From Acidobacteriota bacterium (GTDB lineage Bacteria > Acidobacteriota > Vicinamibacteria > Marinacidobacterales > Marinacidobacteraceae): a stretch of 64,000 nt of DNA. The notes under the pieces were generated by a model. The model was not told the origin of the DNA and searched no databases. It saw nothing but the letters and a program-made list of their open reading frames with translations. The stretch covers positions 1 through 64,000 of the forward strand of contig JAJDUD010000056.1 in the NCBI GenBank assembly GCA_022826825.1, given 5' to 3'. Below are positions 7,703-18,366 of this stretch, piece after piece (the first letter of the stretch is position 1; the number at the start of each line of letters is the position of its first letter). The position numbers and the translations under genes are program-made.

Positions 7703-8890
7703 CTACCCGTCGTCTGCTGCGGCGTCCGCGAACAATGTCGCGACCTCCGTGAGCGGGAGGGCGGTGATCCGGTCCCGGAGACGGTAACGGTCCGCGCCGG
7801 GGTACACGACCCAGAGGTGTTCAAGGTCGAGGGCCTCGATGGCGGCGTGCATGGAGCGGGTCGTTCCGGGAGCGTCGGAGAACTTGATCTCGAAGCCATG
7901 ACGCGCGCCGCGGTGAGTGATGAGCAGATCCAGTTCCGCGCCTCCCTGCGTTCCCCAGCAGTAGGCGTTTCGCACTCCGGAACAGGACAGGATCTGTTCG
8001 ATGGCGAATCCCTCGAAGGAGGCGCCGACCTTCATGTGCCGGATCAAGGCGTCGGCTGAAGGGACTTCGAGCAGCGCCTGCAGCAAGCCGCTGTCGCGGA
8101 GGTAGATCTTTGGCGACTTCACCTGTCGCTTCTTCAGGTTTTCGATCCAGGGGGGGAGTACCCGCACCAGGAAAGCTCCGCTGAGCACGTCCAGATACCG
8201 GCGTGCGGTCGGTCGGTTGGAGCCCAGCGAGCGGGCGAACTCCGCGGCGTTCCACGTCTGCCCGTGGTAGTGGGCGACCATGCTCCAGAAACGCCGCAGC
8301 GTGTCCGCCGGAGTCGTGATGCCGAGTTGCGGAACGTCCCGTTCGAGGAAGGTGGACACGAAGTCTTCGCGCCAGGTCCGGGACACCTCCTCGTCTTCGG
8401 CGAGGTAGCTGCGCGGAAAGCCCCCGCGTTCCCAGAGCCGCCGCCACGGCGGCGATCCCGGTCCAACAGGATCGGTCCCGACCTCGGAAAGGTCGAAACC
8501 CGACAGGCTCACGAGCCCCAGCCGGCCGGCGAGCGTCTCCGAGGCTCCGCGCACCAACTCGGGCGCGGCGCTGCCGAGCAGCAGGAAGCGGGTCGTCCAC
8601 CTCGGCCGGTCCACCAGCACCCGGAGGACCTCGAAGAGCTGCGGCTGACGCTGGACCTCATCGATCACCACCAGCCCGTTCCGTCGGCCCAGCTCCAGCT
8701 CCGGGGCGGCGAGCGCGCGTCGTCCGGCGGCCGATTCCAGGTCGAAGAACACACACTCCGGTTCGCCGGCGGCGACCTGCCGGGCGAGCGTGGTCTTGCC
8801 GCATTGCCGAGGTCCCAGCAGGGCGACGATGGGATGCGCCCGAAAGGAACGCGCGATCCGGGCCATGGCCCGGGAACGGGGGATCAGCAT
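7703..8890 (-). CDS. AAA_14/DUF4143 family ATPase
   Basis: 395 aa. Walker A is GPRQCGKTT (26-34) and Walker B LVVIDEVQ (about 73-80), the AAA_14 pattern. The C-terminal half is the DUF4143 domain (SPKIYLRDSGLLQALLEV, FEGFAIEQIL, ELDLLI, HGFEIKFSD), with a restriction-endonuclease-like core. These proteins are common, solitary and often sit in islands; their cell role is not established. Upstream lies an inverted repeat (8894-8939) that may be its control site. A truncated relative is at 19660-19908. Flanked by the purF/M16 scar, so probably acquired. Confidence 0.9.
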   Translation of the reverse strand: MLIPRSRAMARIARSFRAHPIVALLGPRQCGKTTLARQVAAGEPECVFFDLESAAGRRALAAPELELGRRNGLVVIDEVQRQPQLFEVLRVLVDRPRWTTRFLLLGSAAPELVRGASETLAGRLGLVSLSGFDLSEVGTDPVGPGSPPWRRLWERGGFPRSYLAEDEEVSRTWREDFVSTFLERDVPQLGITTPADTLRRFWSMVAHYHGQTWNAAEFARSLGSNRPTARRYLDVLSGAFLVRVLPPWIENLKKRQVKSPKIYLRDSGLLQALLEVPSADALIRHMKVGASFEGFAIEQILSCSGVRNAYCWGTQGGAELDLLITHRGARHGFEIKFSDAPGTTRSMHAAIEALDLEHLWVVYPGADRYRLRDRITALPLTEVATLFADAAADDG

Positions 8891-8893
8891 TCG

Positions 8894-8939
8894 TTATCTA
8901 CGTAAATCGTATCATGGGTAGAACGAATACCGTAGATAA
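8894..8939. promoter_or_regulatory. Inverted repeat upstream of the DUF4143 ATPase gene
   Basis: TTATCTACG at 8894-8902 is repeated inverted as CGTAGATAA at 8931-8939, separated by 28 bp. The left arm begins only 4 bp before the ATPase start (8890). The region is unusually AT-rich for this genome. It may be an operator, or the trace of an inserted sequence. Function is inferred from position only. Confidence 0.45.
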
Positions 8940-9051
8940 AGCACAACGCGTATCGGTATCGGGATGCTGCGCCGGGGCAGTTGCGCCCGAAACACGGACC
9001 GGCCGAGCTATTGGCGGGACCAGCGCCTCCAGGACGACGGTTCGGCGGCCG

Positions 9052-10812
9052 CTAGTACCCGAGCGCCATCGCCCCCGGCCGGCGCGGGTCGCCGTAGCCG
9101 TAGAACAGCCCGTCGGCGAACATCACCGTCTGCAGGCTCCCCATGCCGGCGCTGAACTGCACGTCGTGGCCGCGGGCGCGCAGCGCGCGGATCACGTCGG
9201 GGCTGAAACCGCTCTCCACCTCGAGCCGGTCCGGGTACCACTGGTGGTGCATCCGGGGCCGCGCGGTGGCGTCGGCGATGTTCATGCCGTGCTCGAGCAC
9301 GTTCACCAGCAGTTGCAGGTTGGTGGTGATGATGCGGCTGCCGCCCGGGCTTCCGGTGAGCAGGAACGGCCGGCCCTCGCGCAGCACGATGATCGGCGTC
9401 ATCGAACTGACCGGGCGCCGGCCCGCCGCGATCTGGTTGTCCGCGCTTCCCATCAGCCCGAAGGCGTCGGGGATGTCGGGCCTCAGCGTGAAGTTGCCGA
9501 GGTTGTTGTTCATGAGGATGCCGGTGCCGTCGATCACGACCCCCGAGCCGTAGGAGAACATCAGCGTGTAGGTGTTGACCAGCGCGTTGCCCTCGCTGTC
9601 GAGGACCGAATAGTGGGTGGTCTCCGGGCTCTCGTAGGGCGCGAGGTTGCCGGGGCCGACCTCCGCCGAAGGCCGGGCGCGGCTGAGGGAGATGCCTTTC
9701 GCGAGTTCCGCCGCGTAGTCCTTGCTCGTGAGCGCGGCGACCGGGAGATCGAGGTGGTCCGGGTCGCCCAGGTACTTGCTGCGGTCGGCGTAGGCGAGCC
9801 TCATCGACTCGGCCATGACGTGCATGGCGTCGGCGCTGCCGTAGCCCATCTCCTTCAGCGGGAAGTTCTCGAAGATGTTCAGCATCTGGACGATGTGCAT
9901 CCCGCCCGAACTGGGCGCCGACATGGCCGCGATGTCGTAGTCCCGGAAGGTGCCGCGCACCGGCTCGCGCTCGACGACGCGGTAGTTGGCCAGGTCTTCC
10001 ATCGTGATCAGGCCGTTGTGCTTCGCCATGTCGCCGGCGATGCGGCGGGCGATCTCGCCCCCGTAGAACGCTTCGGCGCCCCCCTCGGCGATCTGCTCCA
10101 GCGTCCAGGCCAGATCCGGCTGCCGGAAGACGTCGCCCACCTCGTAGTTCGAGCCGTCGGGCTTGTAGAACTTGGCCCGCGAGGCGGGGTTGGCGCTGAG
10201 CCGCGCCTTGCTGCGGGCGAGGTTCACGGCCAGGTCCTCCCACACCTCCACGCCGTCGCGCGCCAGCTCGATGGCCGGCTCGGCCACTTCCCGCCAGCTC
10301 ATGGTGCCGTAGTTCCGCAGCAGGTGATCGAAGCCGGCCACCGACGCGGGAGTCGCCGACGACTTGTGGCTGAAGCGGTACTCGTCTTCGTCGACCTCGC
10401 CGTCCTCCCCGAAGAACATGTCGGCGTGCGCGGCGGCGGGAGCGGTCTCGCGGAAGTCCACCGCGACCGTGCGGTTCTCCTCGGCCAGGTGCAGCAGGAT
10501 GAAGCCGCCGCCCCCCACGTTGCCCGCGCGCGGCAGGGTCACCGCGAGCGCCAGCCCCACGGCCACCCCCGCGTCGATGGCGTTGCCGCCCTGGCGCAGG
10601 ATGTCCACGCCGATCCGGGTGGCCAGGAAGTTCTGGCTGGCCACCATCCCGTTCCGCCCCACGACCGGGTGGTGGATGGCGTTGTAGGTGTTGATCGGGG
10701 CCTGGGCCGGCGCGGCCTGGGCGAGGGCTCCCGGGGGAAGCGCGAGAGCTCCCAGGGCGAGGGTCGCCGCCAGGGCGCCCGGGACCACCATCCGTCGGAT
10801 TCGTCTGCTCAT
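9052..10812 (-). CDS. ggt: Gamma-glutamyltransferase precursor
   Basis: 586 aa. A signal peptide (RRIRRMVVPGALAATLALGA ending ALAQA) sends it to the periplasm. The N-terminal nucleophile after autocleavage is Thr398 in ETTHYSVLD, equivalent to the Thr of the TTHYS motif in Escherichia coli Ggt. Other family marks are SSGGMHIVQMLNI, PRAGNVGGGGF and GSPGGSRI near the oxyanion site. It hydrolyses or transfers the gamma-glutamyl group of glutathione-like compounds. The ATG at 10810-10812 has AAAGGCAG just upstream. It lies 53 nt downstream of purF on the same strand and may be cotranscribed. Confidence 0.95.
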   Translation of the reverse strand: MSRRIRRMVVPGALAATLALGALALPPGALAQAAPAQAPINTYNAIHHPVVGRNGMVASQNFLATRIGVDILRQGGNAIDAGVAVGLALAVTLPRAGNVGGGGFILLHLAEENRTVAVDFRETAPAAAHADMFFGEDGEVDEDEYRFSHKSSATPASVAGFDHLLRNYGTMSWREVAEPAIELARDGVEVWEDLAVNLARSKARLSANPASRAKFYKPDGSNYEVGDVFRQPDLAWTLEQIAEGGAEAFYGGEIARRIAGDMAKHNGLITMEDLANYRVVEREPVRGTFRDYDIAAMSAPSSGGMHIVQMLNIFENFPLKEMGYGSADAMHVMAESMRLAYADRSKYLGDPDHLDLPVAALTSKDYAAELAKGISLSRARPSAEVGPGNLAPYESPETTHYSVLDSEGNALVNTYTLMFSYGSGVVIDGTGILMNNNLGNFTLRPDIPDAFGLMGSADNQIAAGRRPVSSMTPIIVLREGRPFLLTGSPGGSRIITTNLQLLVNVLEHGMNIADATARPRMHHQWYPDRLEVESGFSPDVIRALRARGHDVQFSAGMGSLQTVMFADGLFYGYGDPRRPGAMALGY

Positions 10813-10865
10813 CGATTTGCTGCCTTTCGATCCGCGCGTCTCTCCGGCGCCGGGCGAAACGTCTC

Positions 10866-12329
<1,464 letters not shown>

Positions 12330-12381
12330 CCGTGCATCCTACCCGGCGCCGGTCCGCTCATTTGTTGTAGTAACATGAATT

Positions 12382-12544
12382 GTGCTGATCGAGTTCGACG
12401 GCGCGAAACGCCGAGCGACGATTCGGCTTCCTGGACGGTGCGATGGTGGTGCTCGTCCGGACGTCCCGCGGCGACGCGAGCCGGATCATCAGCATGAGGA
12501 AAGCCAATGAACGAGAACGACGACTCTATGGCCCCAGGTTTTGA
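12382..12544 (+). pseudogene. brnT: Decayed brnT toxin gene
   Basis: From 12382 one frame reads VLIEFDGAKRRA, the BrnT N-terminus (xIEFDxAKxxx). After a jump to the next frame the sequence reads ERRFGFLDGAMVVLVRTSRG then DASRIISMRKANERERRLYG, which is the BrnT C-terminal half, with a stop at 12542-12544. About the middle third of a normal BrnT is missing and the halves are out of frame. The end overlaps brnA by 38 nt, as in intact brnTA pairs. The RNase toxin is therefore not made. Confidence 0.7.
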
Positions 12545-12764
12545 TCCCGATACGGCCCCCGACCTCTCCACCGGCGGGTGGCCCGAGCGGTTTGCGAAGG
12601 CGCCCGTAAGGCGGGGAAGGCCCCCGAAGGCGCGGCCGAAGGTGTCCACCACCATCCGGCTGTCGCCGGAGGTCATGGACCATTTTCGGGCTGGCGGGCG
12701 CGGCTGGCAGACACGTATCGACGACGCTCTCCGCGACTGGATCCAGCGCAACAGCGTTTCCTGA
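12507..12764 (+). CDS. brnA: BrnA-family antitoxin (orphan)
   Basis: 85 aa, from ATG 12507 with GAGGAAA upstream. The C-terminal part VSTTIRLSPEVMDHFRAGG then GWQTRIDDALRDWI is the ribbon-helix-helix DNA-binding region of BrnA/DUF4415. A basic linker (RRGRPPKARPK) precedes it. BrnA neutralises BrnT and represses its own operon. Here the toxin gene just upstream is broken, leaving an apparently intact antitoxin. It lies between purF and purL on the opposite strand and breaks the purine gene run. Confidence 0.8.
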   Translation: MNENDDSMAPGFDPDTAPDLSTGGWPERFAKAPVRRGRPPKARPKVSTTIRLSPEVMDHFRAGGRGWQTRIDDALRDWIQRNSVS

Positions 12765-12771
12765 GCGGGGC

Positions 12772-14994
12772 CTATCCGGCGGCCAACCGGCCGAGGCTGT
12801 ACTTGAAGGTGTCCTCGAGTTCATCGAGGTCGAGCCGGACCGTCGGGACGGAATTCACGAGGATCCGGAGCGCGTCGCCTCCTGCCGTGCCCACCGGCAG
12901 GAGCGGAACGCCCTCGCGCGCTCCGAACTCGTGAAGGGCGTCGCCGTTTTCGGGGCGAACGCTCAGCAGGGCGCGCGCCGGCGCCTCGCCGAAGAGCGTC
13001 CCCTCGAGGCGGCCTCGGCATTCGAGCCGCAGTTCCGCCCCGATCGCCGAACCGTCCGGCGCGAAGAGGCTTTCGATCGCCGCCGCCGCGATGCCTCCCT
13101 CGGATAGATCGCGCGCCGACGCAACGATCCCCGCCGCCCCCGCCGCGCGGAGGAAGGCGCCGAGCCGGACCTCGGCATCGAGATCGGGCTTCGGTGGCCG
13201 CCCGTCGGTGCGGTGGTGGTGTTCCTTCAGGAAGGCGCTCGCCCCGAGCGCGTCGCCGCCCTCGGGGCCCGCCAGGAAGAGCAGGTTGCCCGGCGTGGAC
13301 AGGTGCTGCGGGATCCGCTTCACCGCTTCCGGAAGCACCCCCACCACGCCCACCACCGGGGTCGGGAAGATGTTCGCTCCTTCGGTCTCGTTGTAGAAGC
13401 TGACGTTGCCGCCGGTGATCGGAACGCCCAGGGCGTCGAGCGCTTCGGTCATCCCGGCGATGGCCTCGGTGAACTCCCACATGATCTCGGGCCGCTCCGG
13501 ATTCCCGAAGTTGAGACAGTTGGTGGCGCCCACCGGGGTGGCGCCCACCGCGGCCAGGTTCCGGCAGGCTTCCGCGACGGCCAGCGCGCCGCCCCGGCGG
13601 GGATCGCGGGCGGTGTAGCGGCCGTTGCCGTCGAGGGTCATGGCGATCCCGAGTTCCCTGCCCTTGATCCGGACCACGCCGGCGTCGCCGCCCGGACGGA
13701 CGACCGTGTCGCTGCGCACCATGTGGTCGTACTGCTCGTAGACGAACCGGCGGCTCGCGAGCTCCGGGGATCCCGCCAGTTCCCGGACCACCGCGTTCCA
13801 GTCCCTGGGCTCCGTCAGGTCGGCCGGCGTGACTTCGGGGGAGGGCCACCACGACGGTTGCGCGGCCGGGCGGTCGAATGCCGGCGCGTCGTCGGTGAGC
13901 GCCCGGCAGGGCACTTCGGCGGCGAGCCGCCCCTGATGCCGGACCCGCAGGAGGCCGTCGCTGCTCACCTTCCCGATGGGGGCCGCGTCGAGGTCCCACT
14001 TGTCGAAGATCCGGGTCACCTCCGCCTCGCGTCCGCTCCGGACCACGAGGAGCATGCGCTCCTGGGACTCCGAGAGCATGATTTCGTAGGCGTTCATGCC
14101 CGTCTCGCGCTGGGTGACCCGGTCGAGGTCGATCTCCACCCCGGCGCCGCCCCGGGACGCCACTTCCGAGGTGGAGCAGGTGAGCCCGGCGGCCCCCATG
14201 TCCTGGACCGCGATCAGCGCGTCCCCCCGCATGAGTTCGAGGCATGCCTCCATGAGCAGCTTCTCGAGGAAGGGGTCGCCGACCTGGACGGTGGGCCGCT
14301 TGGCCTCGGCTTCCTCGTCGAACGCCGCGGAGGCCATCGAGGCGCCGTGGATGCCGTCCCGGCCGGTCTTGCTGCCGACGCACCAGATGGGGCTTCCCGG
14401 CGCCTCCGCCCGGGCGCGGAAGATGCGGTCGGCCGGCGCGATGCCCAGCGCGAAGGCGTTGACCAGCGGGTTCAGCGAGTAGCAGTCCTCGAAGAAGACC
14501 TCGCCCCCGACCGTCGGGATCCCCATGCTGTTGCCGTAGTTGGCGATCCCGGCGACCGCCCCGGTGAAGAGCGCCCGGTTCTTCGGAACGCTCAGCGGAC
14601 CGAAACGGAGCGAGTTCATGAGCGCCACCGGCCGGGCGCCCATCGTGAAGATGTCCCGCAGGATGCCGCCCACGCCGGTCGCGGCGCCCTGGAACGGCTC
14701 GATGAAGGTGGGGTGGTTGTGCGATTCCACCTTGAAGACGGCGGCGAGGCCGTGGCCGATGTCCACCGCGCCGGCGTTTTCCCCCGGTCCCTCGATCACC
14801 CGGGGCGACTCGGTGGGGAAGCGGGCGAGGTGACGGCGCGAGGACTTGTAGGAGCAGTGCTCCGACCACATGGCGGAGAACATCCCGAGTTCGGTCGGGT
14901 TGGGGGGTCTGCCGAGCAGCGCGCCGATCTGCCGGAACTCCTCGGTCGAGAGCCCGGAAGCGAGCGCCGCTTCCAGCGTGGCGGCGCCGCTCAC
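12772..14994 (-). CDS. purL: Phosphoribosylformylglycinamidine synthase subunit PurL
   Basis: 740 aa, the size of the small PurL that works with PurQ and PurS. Early motifs are [15 protein letters not shown] and [15 protein letters not shown] (ATP and substrate binding), with [14 protein letters not shown] following. A second AIRS-type half has [15 protein letters not shown] and GGNVSFYNE. Catalyses ATP-dependent conversion of FGAR to FGAM. The start overlaps the purQ stop by 4 nt. Last gene of the MBL-purB-purS-purQ-purL run. Confidence 0.97.
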   Translation of the reverse strand: MSGAATLEAALASGLSTEEFRQIGALLGRPPNPTELGMFSAMWSEHCSYKSSRRHLARFPTESPRVIEGPGENAGAVDIGHGLAAVFKVESHNHPTFIEPFQGAATGVGGILRDIFTMGARPVALMNSLRFGPLSVPKNRALFTGAVAGIANYGNSMGIPTVGGEVFFEDCYSLNPLVNAFALGIAPADRIFRARAEAPGSPIWCVGSKTGRDGIHGASMASAAFDEEAEAKRPTVQVGDPFLEKLLMEACLELMRGDALIAVQDMGAAGLTCSTSEVASRGGAGVEIDLDRVTQRETGMNAYEIMLSESQERMLLVVRSGREAEVTRIFDKWDLDAAPIGKVSSDGLLRVRHQGRLAAEVPCRALTDDAPAFDRPAAQPSWWPSPEVTPADLTEPRDWNAVVRELAGSPELASRRFVYEQYDHMVRSDTVVRPGGDAGVVRIKGRELGIAMTLDGNGRYTARDPRRGGALAVAEACRNLAAVGATPVGATNCLNFGNPERPEIMWEFTEAIAGMTEALDALGVPITGGNVSFYNETEGANIFPTPVVGVVGVLPEAVKRIPQHLSTPGNLLFLAGPEGGDALGASAFLKEHHHRTDGRPPKPDLDAEVRLGAFLRAAGAAGIVASARDLSEGGIAAAAIESLFAPDGSAIGAELRLECRGRLEGTLFGEAPARALLSVRPENGDALHEFGAREGVPLLPVGTAGGDALRILVNSVPTVRLDLDELEDTFKYSLGRLAAG

Positions 14995-15686
14995 GATTCG
15001 GTGAACCGGTGGAGGCTCTCGAAGAGCCGCCGTCCGTCCACGCCGCCGAGCGCCTCCTCGTAGGCGCGGTCGGGGTGGGGCATGAGGGCGGCGACGTTGC
15101 CCCGCGCGTTCCGCACCCCGGCGATGTTGTTCCGGGAGCCGTTGGGATTGGCCGCCTCGCTGGCCTCGCCGCCGTCGTCGCAGTAACGGAAGATCACCCG
15201 CTCGTCCGCCTCGAGCGCTTCGAGGACGTCGTCGTCGGCCCGGAAGTTCCCCTCCGCATGGCCCACCGGCATCCGCAGCGTGGTTCCGGGCTCGAGTCCG
15301 CAGGTCAGGGGCGACGAATCCGCTTCGACGCGCAGCCGGACGTCGCGGCAGACGTAGGAGAGCGACTCGTTGCGCAACATGGCCCCGGGGAGGAGGCCGG
15401 CCTCCTGGAGGATCTGGAAGCCGTTGCAGATCCCCACCACCGCCCGTCCGCTCTCCGCCATCCGGATGAGCGGCTCCATGACCGGCGAAAAGCGGGCCAG
15501 ACCGCCGGCCCGCAGGTAGTCGCCGTGCGCGAAACCGCCGGGCACCACGGCCGCGTCGAACCCGTCGAGCGAGCCCTCCTTGTGCCAGACGAGTTCCGCC
15601 GGTTGGCCGGTCACCGCCTCGATGGCGTGGAGCACGTCGCCCTCGCAGTTCGTCCCCGGGAAAACGAGGACGGCGAAGCGGGCCAT
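14991..15686 (-). CDS. purQ: Phosphoribosylformylglycinamidine synthase subunit PurQ (glutamine amidotransferase)
   Basis: 231 aa class I glutamine amidotransferase. The nucleophile is Cys87 in [10 protein letters not shown] and the catalytic His is His204 in [11 protein letters not shown]. The third triad position is Asp206, where most PurQ proteins have Glu (HPE). It supplies ammonia to PurL. The start and the purS stop share TGATG at 15684-15688, and the end overlaps purL by 4 nt, so the subunits are translationally coupled. Confidence 0.96.
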   Translation of the reverse strand: MARFAVLVFPGTNCEGDVLHAIEAVTGQPAELVWHKEGSLDGFDAAVVPGGFAHGDYLRAGGLARFSPVMEPLIRMAESGRAVVGICNGFQILQEAGLLPGAMLRNESLSYVCRDVRLRVEADSSPLTCGLEPGTTLRMPVGHAEGNFRADDDVLEALEADERVIFRYCDDGGEASEAANPNGSRNNIAGVRNARGNVAALMPHPDRAYEEALGGVDGRRLFESLHRFTES

Positions 15687-15937
15687 CAGTCGAGGAGAAC
15701 CTGGACGCCGAAGTCCTCGAGCACCGGGTTGGCGAGCACCCGGGACGCGATGTCCTCGGCGCGCTTTTTCGCCTCGCTGGGCGACCCGGCCTTCACCTCG
15801 AGGTCGAACATCTTTCCCTGCCGGACGGATTCCGCGCTCAGGCGCGAGTCGGCGGCGATCGCCTTCCGGATGGCTTCCCCCTGGGGGTCATAGACCGACG
15901 GACGCAGGCGGACGAGCACCCGGACCCGGAACTTCAT
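15686..15937 (-). CDS. purS: Phosphoribosylformylglycinamidine synthase subunit PurS
   Basis: 83 aa. [20 protein letters not shown] is the PurS start, where the DPQG segment is diagnostic; [11 protein letters not shown] and [13 protein letters not shown] follow. PurS bridges PurQ and PurL in the FGAM synthase complex. ATG at 15935-15937 overlaps the stop of purB by 4 nt and its stop overlaps purQ. Short, but clearly real from sequence and position. Confidence 0.95.
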   Translation of the reverse strand: MKFRVRVLVRLRPSVYDPQGEAIRKAIAADSRLSAESVRQGKMFDLEVKAGSPSEAKKRAEDIASRVLANPVLEDFGVQVLLD

Positions 15938-17241
15938 GCGTCCTCTTCCGCGAATACGCGCTCGAAGACCGCGTCGAGGTGGCGGAGCTGGATGTCGAGG
16001 TCGAACGCGGCGTCCAGTTCTTCTCGGCTCAGGAGCGACGTGATCCCGTCGTCCTCGTCGAGCCGCTCCCGGAGCGTGCCGCCGCTCTCCCAAAGCCGCA
16101 TGGCCGCGCCCTGCACCATCCGGTAGGCGTCCTCGCGCGAGATCCCCTTCGCGGCGAGGTCGAGCAGCACCTGGCCGCTGAACACCATGCCGTTCATCCG
16201 GTTCAGGTTCGCGAGCATGGAGTCCGCGCGCACCACCAGTCCGTCGAGGATCCGGGTCATGCGCAGCAGGATGTGGTCGGCGAGCAGGAAGCTCTGCGGG
16301 ATCGCCATCCGCTCCGCGGACGAATGGGAGATGTCCCGTTCGTTCCAGAGCGCGATGTTCTCGATGGCGGGAAGGGTGTTGGCGCGGATGATCCGGGCGA
16401 GGCCGCACACCTGTTCGCAGCCCACCGGGTTCCGCTTGTGGGGCATCGCCGAGGAGCCCTTCTGGCCGCGGCCGAAGGGCTCTTCCAGTTCGCGGATCTC
16501 GGTGCGCTGCAGGTTCCGGATCTCGGTGGCGATCTTCTCGAGCGTGCCGGCGAGGATGGCGAGCGCCGCCGCCAGTTCGGCGTGCCGGTCGCGCTGGACG
16601 ACCTGAGTGGAGATCGCGGCGGGGCGGAGGCCCAGCGCCTCGCAGACGCGTTTTTCGACGCTCGGCGGGAGGTGGGCGAAGGTGCCGACGGCGCCGCTGA
16701 GCTTGCCCACCCGGACCGCATCCCGGGCCGCGGCGAGGCGGCGGTGGTTGCGCCCCATTTCGGCCCACCAGAGGGCGAGCTTCATGCCGAAGGTCATCGG
16801 CTCGGCGTGCACGCCGTGGGTCCGCCCCACCATGACGGTCCGGCGGTGCTCTTCGGCCCGGCGCTTCAGGACTTCGCGGACTCCCTCGACCCGCTGCAGG
16901 ACCAGGTCCGCCGAGCGGACGAGACGGGTGGCGAGCGCGGTGTCCACCACGTCGGAACTGGTGAGCCCGAAGTGGATCCAGCGTCCCTCGGCCCCCACGT
17001 GCTCCGCCATCGACTGGGTGAAGGCCACCACGTCGTGCTGGACCGTCTTCTCGATTTCGTGGATGCGGGCGATGTCGAAGCCGGCCCGCTCCCGAATGGC
17101 GGCGGCGGCGTCTGCCGGGACGATCCCCTCCGCCGCCATCGCATCGGCGGCGGCGACCTCCACCTCCATCCAGGAAGCGAAGAGGGCTTCGTCGGTCCAG
17201 ATCGCCCCCATCTCGGGACGGACGTAGCGATCGGTGAGCAC
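15934..17241 (-). CDS. purB: Adenylosuccinate lyase
   Basis: 435 aa with a GTG start at 17241. The fumarase/aspartase superfamily signature GSSAMPHKRNPVGCEQVCGL is present, along with GRTHGVHAEPMTFG and FGLTSSDVVDTALA. Catalyses two steps: SAICAR to AICAR, and adenylosuccinate to AMP. It follows the metallo-beta-lactamase gene by 4 nt and overlaps purS. Confidence 0.97.
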   Translation of the reverse strand: MLTDRYVRPEMGAIWTDEALFASWMEVEVAAADAMAAEGIVPADAAAAIRERAGFDIARIHEIEKTVQHDVVAFTQSMAEHVGAEGRWIHFGLTSSDVVDTALATRLVRSADLVLQRVEGVREVLKRRAEEHRRTVMVGRTHGVHAEPMTFGMKLALWWAEMGRNHRRLAAARDAVRVGKLSGAVGTFAHLPPSVEKRVCEALGLRPAAISTQVVQRDRHAELAAALAILAGTLEKIATEIRNLQRTEIRELEEPFGRGQKGSSAMPHKRNPVGCEQVCGLARIIRANTLPAIENIALWNERDISHSSAERMAIPQSFLLADHILLRMTRILDGLVVRADSMLANLNRMNGMVFSGQVLLDLAAKGISREDAYRMVQGAAMRLWESGGTLRERLDEDDGITSLLSREELDAAFDLDIQLRHLDAVFERVFAEEDA

Positions 17242-17245
17242 CGAA

Positions 17246-18118
17246 TCAGAACAGCGTGGGCGCTCGCAGCGGTACCGGGTTCAGAAACCGGTTGACCCGG
17301 GGCATCGCCGGGGCCTTCGGAGCGGTGCGCAACGGCCGCGCCCAGATCTCTTCGGTCAGGTCGTGACGCCGGGCAACCAGCAGCCGCACCCCACGCCGTC
17401 CGCCGGCATCGAGGGCCGTGCGGGCCGTCCGCAGGGCGAGTTCGGGAGTGTTGGTGTTCTCCGAGAGGTGGGCGAGCACCACCGTGTTCACCGAGCGGGG
17501 GAGCCGCCTGCGGAGATACATGGCGAGGGCGCCGTTCGAGAGGTGGCCCCGGGTGGACGCGATCCGCTGCCGGATGGCGAACGGATAGCGGCTCTCGAAG
17601 AGTTGCTGTTCGTCGTAGTTGGACTCGATCAGCAACACGGAGGCCCCTTCGAAGGCGTCCTCCATCTCCTCGGAGAGGTGGCCGAAATCGGTCGTGTGGA
17701 CGAGGACGGCGCTGCCGCGCTCGAACCGGAAGCCGATGGGATCCACCGCGTCGTGCGGCGTCCGGAACGGGGTGGCCGTGATCGTTCCGATGCGGCGGCT
17801 CTCGCGCGGGACGAGGGGAAGCCACTCGGGAATCTCGGCCCCGTTCCGCGAGATGAGGCAGTTCCAGGTGCCCTCGGTGCAGGCGACTGGGAGCCCGTGG
17901 CGCAGCGCGAAGGTGGTGGCGCTCCGGCAGTGGTCCCCGTGTTCGTGGGAGACGAGCACCGCGGCGATGTCGGACGGCGTGCGTCCGGCCGCCGCGATCC
18001 GCTTCTCCAGTTCGCGGCAGGAAAGCCCCGCTTCCACCAGCAGGGTGGTGGGCCCTCCGGAGATCAGCGCCGCATTGCCGGAGCTACCGGAGCCAAGGAC
18101 ACGCAGGCTGATTTCCAT
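17246..18118 (-). CDS. Metallo-beta-lactamase-fold hydrolase, YycJ/WalJ-like
   Basis: 290 aa. The metal-binding motif is HEHGDH (58-63), preceded by the usual MEISLRVLGSGSSGNAALIS start of the YycJ/WalJ group. HTTDFGHLSEEME and STRGHLSNG follow. Such proteins are thought to act as nucleases or in cell-cycle coordination; the function here is not known. It is the first gene of a tight run leading into purB-purS-purQ-purL, so it probably shares their promoter. Two palindromes lie 89-138 bp upstream of its start. Confidence 0.85.
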   Translation of the reverse strand: MEISLRVLGSGSSGNAALISGGPTTLLVEAGLSCRELEKRIAAAGRTPSDIAAVLVSHEHGDHCRSATTFALRHGLPVACTEGTWNCLISRNGAEIPEWLPLVPRESRRIGTITATPFRTPHDAVDPIGFRFERGSAVLVHTTDFGHLSEEMEDAFEGASVLLIESNYDEQQLFESRYPFAIRQRIASTRGHLSNGALAMYLRRRLPRSVNTVVLAHLSENTNTPELALRTARTALDAGGRRGVRLLVARRHDLTEEIWARPLRTAPKAPAMPRVNRFLNPVPLRAPTLF

Positions 18119-18206
18119 GACGAAAACCGGGTCGGAAGGGGGTGGCGGCCACCGTGGACGGGAAGGCGCGAGCGTAGCACCCGCCCGCGCTCTGGGTCAA
18201 CGCCCG

Positions 18207-18256
18207 AACCCCAACATGTTGGGGTTGTCGGGGGCCCGCACCACAACCGGTTGTGG
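18207..18256. promoter_or_regulatory. Two tandem 16-bp palindromes between the purine operon and rlmN
   Basis: Perfect palindromes CCCCAACATGTTGGGG (18209-18224, extended to 20 bp with flanking AA/TT) and CCACAACCGGTTGTGG (18241-18256) share the consensus CCMCAACMKGTTGKGG. Their centres are 32 bp apart, close to three helical turns, so two dimers would bind on the same DNA face. They lie between divergent genes, so a terminator role is unlikely; an operator for the MBL-pur operon, rlmN or both fits better. The AACCGGTT core resembles LacI-family operators, but the regulator is not in the window. Confidence 0.65.
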
Positions 18257-18366
18257 AAGCGAAGGGAGGACCGCGCCGGCCTCAGACGATACCCGCCGCG
18301 CGACGGGACCGAGCCAATCCCGCTTCACGGCATGCACCTCGTCTCCCGGCGTTATCGTGGCCCCGA

